Part shown: positions 1-14,283 of the stretch, piece by piece
How the letters are laid out: each line of letters starts with the position of its first letter
Position numbering within the stretch: position 1 is the stretch's first letter
Assembly: GCA_015499995.1 (NCBI GenBank)
Contig: JADNRV010000034.1
Coordinates: 248,001 to 312,000 of the forward strand
Direction: 5' to 3'
Length of the DNA: 64,000 nt
DNA from: Flammula alnicola
Lineage: Eukaryota > Basidiomycota > Agaricomycetes > Agaricales > Strophariaceae
The notes under the pieces: model-generated
Database searches by the model: none
What the model was told of the DNA's origin: nothing
The model's input: the letters and a program-made list of their open reading frames with translations, nothing else
Program-made: the position numbers and the translations under genes

Positions 1-1563
1 CTGCCTTTTCCACGCGTGGTTTGGGAACCGATGCGCAAAAATGGCGTCGAGCATGGAAAGCCGATTTCCTCATTGGTCGACTACTGCGCTATGCTCGTCA
101 GAGGAGCGTTTCGATGTATTTCAATTTTCGCAGGAGTGCCTACCCTCTGGGTCGGGTTTCGAACGCTGATGTATCGGAGACTTGCCATGCACAATGCATA
201 TGTACGTCGTTTCTATCACCGCAGCAACTATACTCAGCTCAGTCTTAATATAAGGACGCTTTAGATCTAGTGCTTTTCTTAATTGCGGGAAAATGGGCGG
301 TGGCTTCCTTACTCATATTCGGGGTTCTACGATGTCCGCGCACATATGCTACCATTTGCAAAATATGAAATTTGGAATCGAATACGGCATACCCCATAGA
401 AGACGCAGAATTTCTTCCCAGTATAGGACTGTGCATGCCATGATCTATCTTTATCTAAAAGAAAACTTGCGGGTGCGGTTGTTAAGTGAGGAGCTTGTCG
501 GTACCGTGTATCCTTGTTGCCTAAATCTGTTTCATTCATTTTCTTCTTTATAAAAATTTATTTAGCTGCACACCAAGTCCACCCGGCGAGATAGCTTGCT
601 GTCTTCGGCTATTGCAGTACCAGACCGATAGACAAAGGAACCCCAGAAGAAAGACATCTCACGGACGAGACAGTGTGTGAATGGACGAACGACATCATCG
701 CTGGACTTTGTCGGTGTCGGTGTCGATGGGGGGAAGCACTACAGTTAACATACAATCGCATCTAAGTCTGGGGTAAGCGCTATATTTATCGCCGTTCTAA
801 CAGTATTACATCAGACTTCGGAACCTGGTGTGCATATGCGCAGCGAACCAAGAAGACCATTACTATCTCATACCTTCTACACGGCCGCTGCGCGTAGTCC
901 ATTCTCATCCCACTATGCATGCCTTCCTCCATGGTCTCCGATCAGGCCTCGCGATTAGAGGCCGGATTGTACTTAATGTTATCAGCTCTTGGCAATACAT
1001 GTCAAAATAGTGACTGAGGCGGTGATTGATGAATTTAGGACGTGCGAGGTTAATCCGAGGCTAAATTCCTGTTGGCGATAACGAAATTTCCTGCAGAGGA
1101 GGGAGTGTGTCCACAGAGAAGTTAATGCCATGAAAGTAAACCGGGCTCCCTTCTCCCAGGTGTCGCCATTTTTTACGCAGAAGCTCCTTTATTTAAAGTG
1201 ACTGTAATCGGTTAGGTTTTCTAACGGAAAATTGTCGCTAATGCTGGCTTCTGTTCACGCGCATATTCTCTAAATATCTCATCCCGTTTAAGTTCAGTAT
1301 ATTCAGGAAATGAGATGGATCATCAATGGCGTGAAGGAGCGAGAAACGATTATCATCATCCGAAATATCAAAAGAATAGCTACCTGGCGATCAATCACCT
1401 CCTCAGTACCTTCGCACGGACGAGTATTCTAGTTGCATTCCTAGATACACAGCAAAAGTAAGTTACACTGAGTTGAACGTTCACTAGCCCTTCCTGATCT
1501 CCGATACAACACCGCGAGTTGGTCCTACAGTTACACCCTTTCTCCGATTCGACAGCCCTGCGA
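1..1563. other. intergenic, no gene seen
   Basis: No reading frame here has spliceable continuity, a recognisable motif or a codon pattern like that of the real genes. The short open frames are chance frames. A short GT-rich run (gtcggtgtcggtgtcgatgg) lies near 709. Nothing else is supported. Confidence 0.5.
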
Positions 1564-2938
1564 TCACTCTGCAGCTCCCTCAAGCAGCTCCGTCAGATTC
1601 ACGAGCTTCCCGTTGCTATTCAATGCAGCCTGGATGAATGCGACGTCGCCCAGCGCATTCAGGGGATCACCAAGCCTAAGATCGTCGTATTTTCCTGCGA
1701 CAGCGTCGAAGAAGCTCTCCTGTTCTGCTGCAACTCCTTTCGAGGGTATTTCTATAACTTCTTCCTTCTCTTCCTCTGGCTTGCCTTCGGATTTAACTAC
1801 GGACTTGATGGCGATGCGTATTACTGGGGCGTCCGAACCTGGTTTGTTGACCATATTAACTGAAAGCCAGCCGTCGCTCCCAGTCACCACGAAGCCGTCT
1901 GCTTCTGGGCGTGACTTGGTAGGCGATGCGAATGTCATCTCCGCTATTCCATGGAAATAATCGCCTGCTTTGACGACGGAGTGAATAGTGTCGTGTGGTG
2001 CGAGGAAGTCTTTGTTCAGCGACGCAAATCCGGTTAAGTGCGTAAGCGCGTGTGGGAGCATGACGCGAAGAGCGGCGATGGTGTGCTATTGAATATTTTT
2101 ATATCAGTGGAAGTTGGCATGCGATGAAATGAGACTTACGACACCGCCGTCCAACTCGATAATTTGGAAGATATTTGAATATTTTGATAACAATTATCGG
2201 TGAAATGGCTCACAAGGAAACCGCCTTGATACTGGTTTGTTTTCAATATGCAGTACCACAAAATAAATCGAAATACACTGACATCGGGGATTGTTCGCCA
2301 AGGCGTCTTGTACCATTTAGATTCCTTGTCAATATAGTTTACAACGGTGGTCTTGAAGAATATGACGTCTCCTATTTTTCCGGCGCGAATGACCTCTCCA
2401 ACTTTCCTATATCCAGGTTCCGCCTCATAGTTCTCGGCGATTCTCCAAATAAGGCCCTTTGGTCTATACAATTCGTTGTATGTTTTGATGAGATCGAGAC
2501 CTTGACGGACATCCGGAGCTACAGGTTTCTCGCTCAAGACATGTTTACCTGCAGCGAGAGCCTTCAAGACAATTGACGGCTGCAGAGTGATGGGAAGGAC
2601 GACGATGACGGCCGTTATGTCCGCCCTCGCTAGGAGAACGTCCAAATTTGCTGATGCGTCTCCATCATGATAGATAGATGGCAGAGTCGCCAACTTCAGG
2701 GCTCCAGCAGCCGCATCTGCCAGACTGTGGGCACTCTTTTCGGAACGCGAGTATACAGCTTTCAGGGAAGGTGCGCCATCACCCAAGGTGGCGAGGGCTG
2801 GTAAATGGGCTGTTGCACAAGGTCGGGTGAATATTCGGATATAGCGCCACCAACAGGTGTTTGTACGGGTGATATTTACTGACCTTCTGTGGCAAATATC
2901 CCGGCGCCTAGGATGGCGATACCTGTCGAGGTGGGCAT
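1564..2938 (-). CDS. Gfo/Idh/MocA family NAD(P)-dependent oxidoreductase
   Basis: Five exons join in frame (2938-2884, 2809-2283, 2231-2214, 2154-2140, 2085-1564) into a protein of 378 aa, the usual size of the family. The N-terminal Rossmann fold shows GAGIFA at residues 11-16, and EKPVA follows as in the conserved EKP motif whose Lys takes part in catalysis and cofactor binding. The C-terminal half carries the beta-sheet domain. Family members oxidise or reduce sugars, inositols or trans-dihydrodiols with NAD(P); the substrate cannot be told from sequence. Exons 3 and 4 are only 18 and 15 nt and encode YQGGFL and LDGGV; they restore the motif seen at this place in relatives. The start was chosen because it lies just before the Rossmann strand. 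It is transcribed divergently from the GH1 gene. Cytosolic: no signal peptide or membrane segment. Confidence 0.85.
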
Positions 2939-3395
2939 TAGTTTCCAAGTTCTTCTGAAGGTCGATGGAAGTCTGGAAGACGAGCTGAGGGAATACACTG
3001 ATGGAGTTAAATGGCGCGACCAAGAATGCACGTGATATGGTGCCGATAATTTTCCGCGCTGAATAGCGATTTGGTGTGTGTTCTCTTCCTCATGGAGAAC
3101 GTATTTAGCAAGTCTTCCTGTTACCAGAATCCAGGAAATCCTGACCGCAAATTTCGCCTTTTGTCCACTCCGGAGTATCTCTGGAGTCCTTCTTTGGCAA
3201 TCTTGATTCACGATGCCTTCCGCGTGTCAAAACGTACTTTCGAAGTACTCATCCACCCGGCGGACATTTCTCGGGAATCGAATTCCCCAGGAACTGTAGT
3301 GATATCGGGGGATTGTTCTTCATTTAAGAGCAGAGTCGAATCCTCGTAGCGGTCTTGCCAACCTCTGCGTCTTTTTGTCCAAACTACCAAGTCCA
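2939..3395. other. divergent intergenic region
   Basis: A stretch of 457 bases separates the start codons of the oxidoreductase and the beta-glucosidase and must hold both promoters. I see no convincing TATA box or other site. Confidence 0.5.
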
Positions 3396-6170
<2,775 letters not shown>

Positions 6171-7458
6171 CTTGGATATGATCGAACACTCAAAAGCACG
6201 CCATTTCCACCTCGTCCTCTTCTTCCTCTACGGAGATGCAAATTCACAGCACACGCAGGATAGACTGTATAACTATAGCAATACATTACACCCGAAGTAC
6301 CCAAGTGTCCCCCTTTAGTTACAGCTCATTACACTCGCCCTCCTCATCCCCCATCGATTACATACCGTGTTTGTTTTTCCAATCGTCACTCGGTTCTCGT
6401 TGATAATTGTCCTATTCATTTTGCTTACGTAGTCGCGCAATTTCTGTACTCTTGTATCGCTTAGACGAGTGTTGAACTCGTTGTACTTACCTTTAAGAGC
6501 TTGTTTCTGCATCTTGTCCACGCTCACAGAGTGGTGCGTATGCTGACCTGACCAGCTTCAAGTCGTTAACGCCCGGGAGTCCGATGTCCACATCCCGGAA
6601 AGAACGTAGTTTAGGCAATGTACCCCACCATCTAAATCTAGCCTCAGGTGGGTCCTGGCGGGTCATAGCCTGTTAACGGATCAATTCCGTGGAGAGTGAA
6701 CTAGTGACCACTGACGAAATTAGAATGGGAGCTACCATTGACAGTCATCGGTGTATTACCGGGATTTCCACGAAAACGTTCTCAACTAATGATACTAACT
6801 GTTATCTTACGCATATGTATTGCAACCATTGTATAAAAGGTTCGTGCCGTATTTCCAAGATTAGAGGCCGTGGATGTTGTAGCTAGGTTATGTTATCAAT
6901 GGCGAAAGATGCATATTATTAACGCCCGACGCATATCATGCGAATCAAGAATCGCTGCTTTCTCCAACATAACATCGCCGTTCCGGGATTCCAAGCAGGC
7001 TGCCCATGGATTTCTATTTGAAATAGACCCGTACAATCCCGGGAACAATTCTAAGATGAGCCGCACCGTCATAATTTTGGATTCAGCCAACCAGGAGAAG
7101 GCAACATGAAAGTATTCTAATATTCTAGAAACCCGGACGAAGGCACTGAAAATAGCATTTGAATGACATCGGCAGTCACGACTCCAGAGGGCGTACCAAC
7201 GCCGAACACTCTCGAACACAGAATGCAGGATGCAAGCCAATATTTATGTCGAGTCAATCTTCGTGAATACATCTAGTGATGTGTGCGATTTCAATTTAAA
7301 CTCAGCTGACCACCTTAGCAACTCGTCGCAACCGCTTCCTCGCATCGAGTCATTGATATCTCAGAGCAAAATTGTTCAGACCAGAGTCATCCTATCCACC
7401 AAGTGAGGCTAAATCACGGTCTTACACTTAGTGTTCACTGCGATACCAGTACATACAT
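6171..7458. other. intergenic, no gene seen
   Basis: Lies between the 3' end of the beta-glucosidase and the kinase. Short open frames on both strands lack introns with good signals and any known motif. Nothing supported. Confidence 0.45.
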
Positions 7459-8514
7459 ATGTCTATTCCCGCGCAAGCTAACCCAGGTTCGTCAAATCTC
7501 GAGTCTTTCCCAGAACCTACTGAAACGAGCTTGGACGTGGTAGAGTTCGCAACCGATCCTTCTTGGGATGACGAAGCTTTTTCCGAGTACATCCATCGCG
7601 TTCGAGAGGAGATGGTCCAACGACGGCAGGAAATCCCATTATTCAGCCTCATGCGAGACTCAGGCGTCCTGCCTGGCGGAGGCGAGATCTGGTATGGTGA
7701 TGCGCCTTACTACGTGAAACTCATCGGTGATCCCGGATCTCTTGCCTGGAACATACTGCGCTTGAAAGCTGACCTCCCTCGTTATAATTGTGACCTGGAG
7801 ATCATAGGGAATGATGTCCGCGAAACGGAGCGGAAACCGATGGCGTACGAAGACATTGACCCAGATCTCGAGGACTGCAGCGAGGAAATCGCCAAATTGC
7901 CCCTTATCGCATTCGACGCTGAAAAACATTTCTCGAAGAGTCCGACATACAAGCAAGAAATCCGCTACTTGCTGCAGTGCCTGGGCTCACCTCACATCGT
8001 GCAGCTGTTAGGAAGGACGGAAGAAGGGGCGCTCGTTTTTCCCAAGTTTGAAAAGTCCTTGTTCAGGTCCGCTCTGTTCAATGATGATCAAGGAAGGATC
8101 CGAAATATCAAACGATGGATGCTCGACATCATCGATGGCGTCGCGTACCTACACTCCCTCGGAATCATCCACCGCGACCTGATCACGCGGAACATCCTCG
8201 ACCCGGAGTCAGCCCCGCTTGTCATCTGCGACCTCCAATGCCACAATGCCACGGGCCACTGCAGACCTTTCGAGATCGACGACGGCGACTACCGCAAGTT
8301 CTCCTCCGCCAGCGATGTCTTTTCGCTTGGCGCGTTGTTATGGGAGTGTTGTTTCTACAACCACCCTCTCAGCCGTCATGTAATGCTCGAGAATCCTCCT
8401 CCACCCCCCTTCCGTGATATCTTTTTGGCCTGCACGAGGGAGAAACCAGAGGATCGTCCTACCCTCGTGCAGCTGAAAGCCATGTTTGAAGCGATAGAAT
8501 CAGAGAACCACTGA
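7459..8514 (+). CDS. protein kinase-like protein, intronless, degenerate activation loop
   Basis: A single exon of 351 aa. The C-terminal two thirds is a protein kinase fold: the catalytic loop HRDLITRN (D240) and the helix F motif SDVFSLGALLWE are clear, and a C-lobe end with RPTLVQL follows. The metal-binding DFG is replaced by DLQ (about residue 258) and the activation segment is very short, with no APE motif. The glycine loop is not recognisable; a possible VAIK equivalent is AFDAEKH. The N-terminal 80 residues are acidic and unlike any domain I know. Agaricomycetes carry large families of such kinase-like genes; function unknown. Being intronless in an intron-rich neighbourhood may point to origin by retroposition or to a fast-evolving family. 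It may be a weak kinase or a pseudokinase. Confidence 0.8.
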   Translation: MSIPAQANPGSSNLESFPEPTETSLDVVEFATDPSWDDEAFSEYIHRVREEMVQRRQEIPLFSLMRDSGVLPGGGEIWYGDAPYYVKLIGDPGSLAWNILRLKADLPRYNCDLEIIGNDVRETERKPMAYEDIDPDLEDCSEEIAKLPLIAFDAEKHFSKSPTYKQEIRYLLQCLGSPHIVQLLGRTEEGALVFPKFEKSLFRSALFNDDQGRIRNIKRWMLDIIDGVAYLHSLGIIHRDLITRNILDPESAPLVICDLQCHNATGHCRPFEIDDGDYRKFSSASDVFSLGALLWECCFYNHPLSRHVMLENPPPPPFRDIFLACTREKPEDRPTLVQLKAMFEAIESENH

Positions 8515-8567
8515 AACGTTGTCAAGGCCCATTATACCCTCGCAGGTCGTTTATGTGAACCTACTCA

Positions 8568-8623
8568 TGTTCGTACCTCTCACAGAGTGTACTCTTGTTC
8601 GTACCTCTCACAGAGTGTACTCT
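8568..8623. repeat. 28-bp tandem repeat, two perfect copies
   Basis: Two identical adjoining 28-bp units (8568-8595 and 8596-8623), followed by the first five bases of a third. They begin about 50 bases after the kinase stop codon, so they probably lie in its 3' untranslated region. Confidence 0.85.
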
Positions 8624-10015
8624 TGTTCATGCAGCGAAGCGATGTATCCTAGGAGGCGTGTAAACTGTAAATAGAAAAATACCTCAATGTTTAGTTCGCA
8701 AAAGGGATTGCTGTCGATATGCTGCTCAGATTTGCAATTTGGTGTGTAGGACGAGGGCAATGACGAGATGCCACTCGGAGCAACAAGCCTCAATCAAACC
8801 CGATGAATCGCGCGTGCACCTCACCATCCACCACCATCCTCCGTCTACATCCCATTCAAATGGTTCACCTTCCAATGGATTGTTACCTGCTGGCATACGC
8901 CGGACTCAAAGTCCTTTGCATCTCTCACTTGTCCTGTGGTCATTGAAATATGTTTGTCTTTTCAAAATTTATGTAAGTCCGGTCATTTATTGTGGAGATA
9001 AGTAAGAAGATGTTACCTGCCACAGTCAATTGTTACATGCCCGGCTGCTACTTACTTCTACGCTCAAAACCATTTCCAATGTTAGGTACACCACCGAGTG
9101 TACTCCAGGGCAGATTCTTAAATTTAGATTTGAGTGCACGATGTGCACCTGAAAAAAATTCTTATCGCATGAATTGACCTCAAAATTGAAGGTCGATGTT
9201 CAACAGTTACATGCTCACTCAATTTAAATTAAAGTCAAAGTGGAGGCAACATTGAAGCGTCAAGACCGTCGCAACCGCAAAAATATGTGAACAAGTGGAA
9301 ATCAATTTTGACGGCGTCAAGAGAAATGATGGTAGTGCGCGTTGGGTGCGCGTCTCTGAAGCCATGGTGAGCTTGGAGAACGCATCTGCCATGCGCAGTC
9401 TTTTCAACTTTTATTCTTTGTTCCTTCTCCTTTTCCCTTGACACCACCGATCAGTGTTGGGCCAAAAAATCGGTGTCGCAGTCGATGTCCGGGGGGTCAA
9501 TAAGGCCTGAGGCCTGATATTTAGTGTACATATCGTGAACATATCTCGCCTGAGGTATGATTGGATCCTCTTATATCTGATTTCAGCACGGAATTTTGCA
9601 ATCCTGAAGCTCCACTAGAGCTAGTTATTAATCCTTATGCCCTAAGTTATTCTACTTTCGTACTGCAGATTACTTCAAATTTAGCATCTAACCTTCTCGT
9701 TTATTTCTCCAAGATGAGCTACCTGTTCAACATATCTGAAAGCATGTCCATGAAATTCAAAGCACTCCTCGTACGTACGTAATGTTGTCTTTCGGATTCC
9801 CTTGGTGCCTATGACCATGAGCTGTGCACCGAATGTATTAAACGTCCGGCCATTCATCAATGGCCTTCGAGAATCTTTCGAATGAGTGGCTAATCGTCCG
9901 AGGTCCGCCCCTACTAGGCACGCTCGCTCTGTGTTCTCGGCATTGGCCAGAAGTGGACCCAGAGCTGACTAGCGCTCGTTTCCGGGTCCGTCTATGTCCC
10001 GGGTATCCCGGGACG
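8624..10015. other. intergenic, no gene seen
   Basis: AT-richer DNA between the kinase and the MITE-like element. The open frames are short and unsupported. Nothing recognisable. Confidence 0.45.
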
Positions 10016-10440
10016 CCAATTCAGGACCCGGGAAGCTCCCCCCAGTTGGTGTCCGCGAATTTGCGGATTTGAGGACCAAAATTCGTCAAATCTCTGTCCA
10101 TTTCTTGCGGATTTGACAGCCCAAAAATCCTAGTTCTGTCCACTTTCTTGCGGATTTGAGGCCAGCCGGACAAAGTTTCCAGGCAGCCGAAATTTTTTCA
10201 GATTCAATGCCCATTGTACTACCCAAATGGACCAACATTTCGGGAAATTCTACCTCCGCACGAATGCTGGGGACCAGAAAAATTGGTTTTAGTACCCGCA
10301 GGGAGAGAAAATTTGGACATTCACGTGACAATCTCTGTCCGTTTTTGCGGATTTGAGGGCGGAAACCGTGCGGATTTGAGGCCGAATTTTGGAGATTTCG
10401 CGGACACCAAATAACAGGAGCTTCCCGGGTCCTGCCAATT
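10016..10440. mobile_element. MITE-like element with terminal inverted repeats and 6-bp target duplication
   Basis: The element spans 10022-10434 (413 bp). Its ends are perfect 18-bp inverted repeats, CAGGACCCGGGAAGCTCC at 10022 and its complement ending at 10434. A second, inner inverted block of 14 bp (TTGGTGTCCGCGAA) lies a few bases in from each end. The sequence CCAATT flanks both ends (10016-10021 and 10435-10440) as a target site duplication. The interior holds five direct copies of TGCGGATTTGA, three of them preceded by a CTGTCC box, and no coding capacity. This is the structure of a non-autonomous DNA transposon; the superfamily is uncertain because a 6-bp duplication does not single one out. 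Confidence 0.8.
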
Positions 10441-10639
10441 CAAAACGATGACGAACAACAAACAATTCATTTATAATTTACCCCCTGGCAATGGCCCACC
10501 TTCAACTACTGCTCCTCACACTGAAACCTCTTTACATTCCAAGGTATATCGCGTTCGCGTCGAAGGACAGGCGTTGCACTAAATCTATAACTTGGTGTAT
10601 ACAGAATTTGTTCCTCCGGCAGGGCCCTGCACCATCCTC

Positions 10640-11489
10640 ATGGCTGATGAAATACCGGCAAGCTCGCTTGAGCTCCTCACCAAGGATTGGAAAGATGTCT
10701 TGCGCCACGCCAAAGGGATGCAGTTGGCCATGAACAGGTGTGTTTTCAAGTCCAAATTTACCTGATAATGAATCTAGTTTCTGAAAATTATTGGCATGAC
10801 GTCAGATTTACGAGGAACCTCGAAATGTCGGTAAATGAAGATCACGACGGACGCTCCGAAGTCGCCCAGGCTGCTGCTTTTTATGCGGTAATGCTACTAT
10901 CTTCGTCGTAACCCGATGCTCTAATGCTAACCATATTACTGCAGAACCAACTCAGCGATGTAGGGGATTTGATGCTTGGATTTGTCGAAGCGATCGAAAA
11001 GGACGTGGAACCTCTAGCGAAGGCGCTAGTCGCCGAGCCATCGGATGAGGGTGCGTCTGAGATAACGAAAGTACGCCGTTTTTATTCCCGTTAGGCATAA
11101 TACAGAGGAAGGACGTGGGATGCTGATGGGGTGGTTATAGACACTTGCGAGTGCTCAAGCCTCGGCTATAGGCGCACTGGGAGCGGCCGTTCTCGAAATC
11201 GCCGACGCGTCACAGCCCGAACCAAGTGAGTACCCATCCGTACAGTGATGATTTATCATTCACTTTCGTAAGAGGAATAGCGCCTGACATATCCACATCC
11301 ACAGCCGAGCAGAATTTGGGGGCGGTGGGGCCTGAATCACAACCCACACCGGCGGTGGAGCCGCTGTCGCCTGAAGCACAAGCAATTGGAGAGGGGTTTG
11401 AGAGAATTCTTGAAGGGAAGCATGATCCGAGAATGGGGTATGGCAGGATACTTCCACAAGAGCATCCAGGAGAGGAAGAGAAGAAATAA
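10640..11489 (+). CDS. hypothetical protein, small multi-exon gene
   Basis: Five exons can be joined with good GT-AG introns. Exon 1 starts at the ATG of MADEIPASSLELL and ends at about 10735; the others begin near 10807, 10945, 11142 and 11305. The product is about 200 aa, mostly helical and acidic, with an Ala-rich middle (ASAQASAIGALGAAVLEIA) and a Pro/Glu-rich tail ending in EEEKK. I do not recognise the family. The codon pattern is preserved across each junction, which supports a real gene. The reading frame is open upstream of the chosen ATG, so an extra 5' exon is possible; an ATG at 10448 opens a plausible short exon, but its donor does not join in phase. The MITE-like element ends about 200 bases before the start. 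Confidence 0.6.
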
Positions 11490-11806
11490 TCCGTGTATGA
11501 CGAGTGCTCGGCCCTGGCAGTTGGTGTGAAATGTATCGTATTGAAAGGATATGTATGGTGTAGGGTAACACAAGCGTACGAGATTTCGAGCTTTTGTAGG
11601 GCGTAATTGAGTTAACGAAAACAATTATGAGGGTATTAGATAGGGTATAACGATATGGAAGAAAGCAACTGCAAAACAAGATAGATAAGCGATAAATAGT
11701 CAACGAAATCAAGATGAAAAAAATTGAAAAAGTGTTCATCTATAAAGGCGTCTAGCACCGCCTGCTGCAGGATCACGGGTATCCGTAGATCGTAAGATGT
11801 GGAAGA
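11490..11806. other. convergent 3' intergenic region
   Basis: AT-rich spacer of 317 bases between the stop codons of two converging genes. It should hold both polyadenylation signals; no defined element seen. Confidence 0.45.
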
Positions 11807-12931
11807 CTAGAGGTCGTTCCATTTTCCGAGAAGGTCATTCAAGATGCGCGCGACAATACCGGCGCCCTCTCTCACCATCTCCCTCTCATGCAAATCGGCA
11901 ACGCGAGCGAGATATTTGATCTCGAAGCGGTCGGGATGCCATCGGCGGATAAGGTCCTTGAGTCTGTCTTTAACGAGGGCCCTATCTTGATGAATAGTAA
12001 GCGGAGCGAAGACATACTCCGCAACTGCCTCCAGCGTCAGGTCCTCCACGCGCCTTGGGCTCGAGAAGCTCAGCAAGGGCCAGGGAAAGTCTGCCCACTG
12101 GATATGCGGAAGCGTCAAGATCCACGTCCACTGCTGATGGTGGAAAATCACGAGGTTCTCCACATCCTCCTCGCTCATTGGGTGTTCGGCCTTGAACACG
12201 GTCTCCGAGGCCGCAAGGACCTCCTGATCGGAAGCGGAAGTATGGGAGGAGGACGAGCTCATTGTTTCTGTCCAGCTGAGCTCGTTGTTCAGCTGCCGCT
12301 CCTGCTGCTTGCGTCGCTGGATCGCCTCGGCGCGCTTGCGGAACTCCTCTTGCTGCCTTTCGTGTTTTTCTGCACGGGCACGGGCTTCGCGGTCAGCCGG
12401 GGTCTCCGCTCGGGGAGCTTGCACGGGAATAGGAATGTGATAATCATGGAGGTCGTATCCAGCATTGCTACCGGAGCGCTCCCGAGCAGAGGTTTGGCGG
12501 GGGTCGAAGGGAAGTGTGGACGATTTCTGCTGGAATGAGGCAGCGGTGTACTCCTCTACGCCTCCGCGCTGGACATGGGGAGAGGTATTTTTGATCGTGT
12601 GCAGGATAGAAAGTTGTTCCTCTACGAGTTCCTGTGTCACGTCGCCTGCAAGGGCCCACGATTCCTCTGCACCCCATTTCCTCTCCCGTTCCTCCCGAGC
12701 AATTTCGGCTTTGATCTGCTCTTCTGCACTGCGTTGCAGGTTTTGCACATCACGGTTGTACTCGGATTGAAATCGGTATAGAACTTCGATGGGCGCCGAT
12801 TCGTTGTCGGCGATTCTTTGTTGGTAGGCCTCAGTGGCATCCCGGACCATATCGTCTAAGTTATTCGTAATTCGGTCTCGAAGATGGGTCTTCCAGGCCG
12901 CGTCATATCCCTCGTCAAGAATGTGAGGCAT
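11807..12931 (-). CDS. coiled-coil protein with C-terminal J-like (WHPDRF) segment
   Basis: A single long exon of 374 aa from the ATG of MPHILDEG. Upstream in the same frame 18 more residues are open, but a good splice acceptor (TTTCAG at about 12966) suggests that an intron ends there. The middle is a long charged coiled coil rich in Arg, Glu and Gln. The C-terminus holds LKDLIRRWHPDRFE followed by an amphipathic helix, which resembles the HPD region of J-domains and of NFKBIL1-like proteins. Related uncharacterised proteins occur across Agaricomycetes. Function is not known; a co-chaperone-like role is inference only. Soluble, no signal peptide. Confidence 0.75.
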   Translation of the reverse strand: MPHILDEGYDAAWKTHLRDRITNNLDDMVRDATEAYQQRIADNESAPIEVLYRFQSEYNRDVQNLQRSAEEQIKAEIAREERERKWGAEESWALAGDVTQELVEEQLSILHTIKNTSPHVQRGGVEEYTAASFQQKSSTLPFDPRQTSARERSGSNAGYDLHDYHIPIPVQAPRAETPADREARARAEKHERQQEEFRKRAEAIQRRKQQERQLNNELSWTETMSSSSSHTSASDQEVLAASETVFKAEHPMSEEDVENLVIFHHQQWTWILTLPHIQWADFPWPLLSFSSPRRVEDLTLEAVAEYVFAPLTIHQDRALVKDRLKDLIRRWHPDRFEIKYLARVADLHEREMVREGAGIVARILNDLLGKWNDL

Positions 12932-14283
12932 ATTATTTTGTCGGAATAACAAAAAGTCGGATTTTCTGAAATTTGGGGTATACAATCAGTGCCATTGACT
13001 TGAACGGGGCAGCACATTATGTTCACCTTTCTTCAATCGTTGCTGTGAAGCTTTAAATTAGCAGCCTTTTGCCTTTTCAGAGACTAATTTAAGCATCAGA
13101 CGAATATGAAAGTTTGGGAATGAAATTCTTCGGAAAGCTATACCTTTGGATAATGCTTATAAGAGAAATTGGCATAACAAGGAAGTGGGAAGAGGGACAT
13201 AAAGCTAGGTAAAATGAAAGCGCATGGGCGCTAGGGTTTTTTCATTTGTGCTTGATTGGCCCTATTTGAATCCGACGCCAATGGCAGGTATTCGTATTTT
13301 TGACATTTCTCCATCCGACGCGCCGCCGACGCTCTTCATGAGCGTGACAGACAGCTTGGGCGATCCCTGACCGGATGGTGCCCAGTAGCGCCGCGGCCCA
13401 ACCCAGAGTTTGTAGAACGAAGACAACAACGCAATTGGGATAATCCCGACTCAGTGGAATCTTTCTTTCCTTATGCTCCTGCTTACGATAGCCTTCATAG
13501 GCTAGTTTTCTGCCACTGCCCGCATGCAGTATACATCACAGCGGCAGATGCAACATCCGCGCACAGTTCCTGGATGTTCCAGTCCCAACAGACGTTTTGA
13601 TCGCAGTTCACATATGGTGGATAGAAAGAACGACAACACCAGCGCTAGTGACTGTTGCCAACACGGCATGCGGCATGTCGGGAAAGAACGCCCTGTGAGT
13701 ATTAGAATCTATTTTTTGCAAGGTTGTCGCGCTTTGCTTTGACTTCACTTCGCTGAATTCCTTAATCGAAGCCATTTAAGTACTAGTGAGCCCGTCTGGC
13801 ATGGACGGGCAGCAAGTACCTACCGTATCAGCCGGTAATCGGAGGCCATTCCGTACGCGTTCCAAAATTACCCTCGGCCATGGTTCCCTGAATGTCGAAA
13901 AGAGACGCACAACCCAAACACTTACGCACAGCGAATGCTCGTGTTATTGAACCATCTCGCTCGCCAAGTTCAAGGTCGAGATCCATTTGTGTTGACACGG
14001 ACCGTAAAGTGCTATTGTCACCATAGGGCCGCAATGGGGGCGCTTGGCCGGGCACGAACAATGATTAGCAGTGCCAGTTGGTTCTTCCAAAGTCTGTCAA
14101 TCACCCATCACGTGGAGCCACGGAAAATCGTAGTCAACTTCTGATAGCCCTGATCTGATACTACTTTTGACTTTTCCACATATATAAAGTCGCTTGGAGT
14201 GTCGGAGCGACCGAATGCAGCCCTTCTAGCGACATCATCCTTGTCCTTCACCCTAACCTCTCTTCCCTCTCTTTGCAACCATT
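12932..14283. other. intergenic, no gene seen
   Basis: Holds the 5' regions of the J-like gene and of the first monooxygenase. Apart from the TATA box listed separately, nothing could be recognised. Confidence 0.45.
14181..14188 (+). promoter_or_regulatory. TATA box of the first FAD monooxygenase
   Basis: TATATAAA lies 96-103 bases before the start codon at 14284, a usual spacing for a fungal core promoter. Confidence 0.55.
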
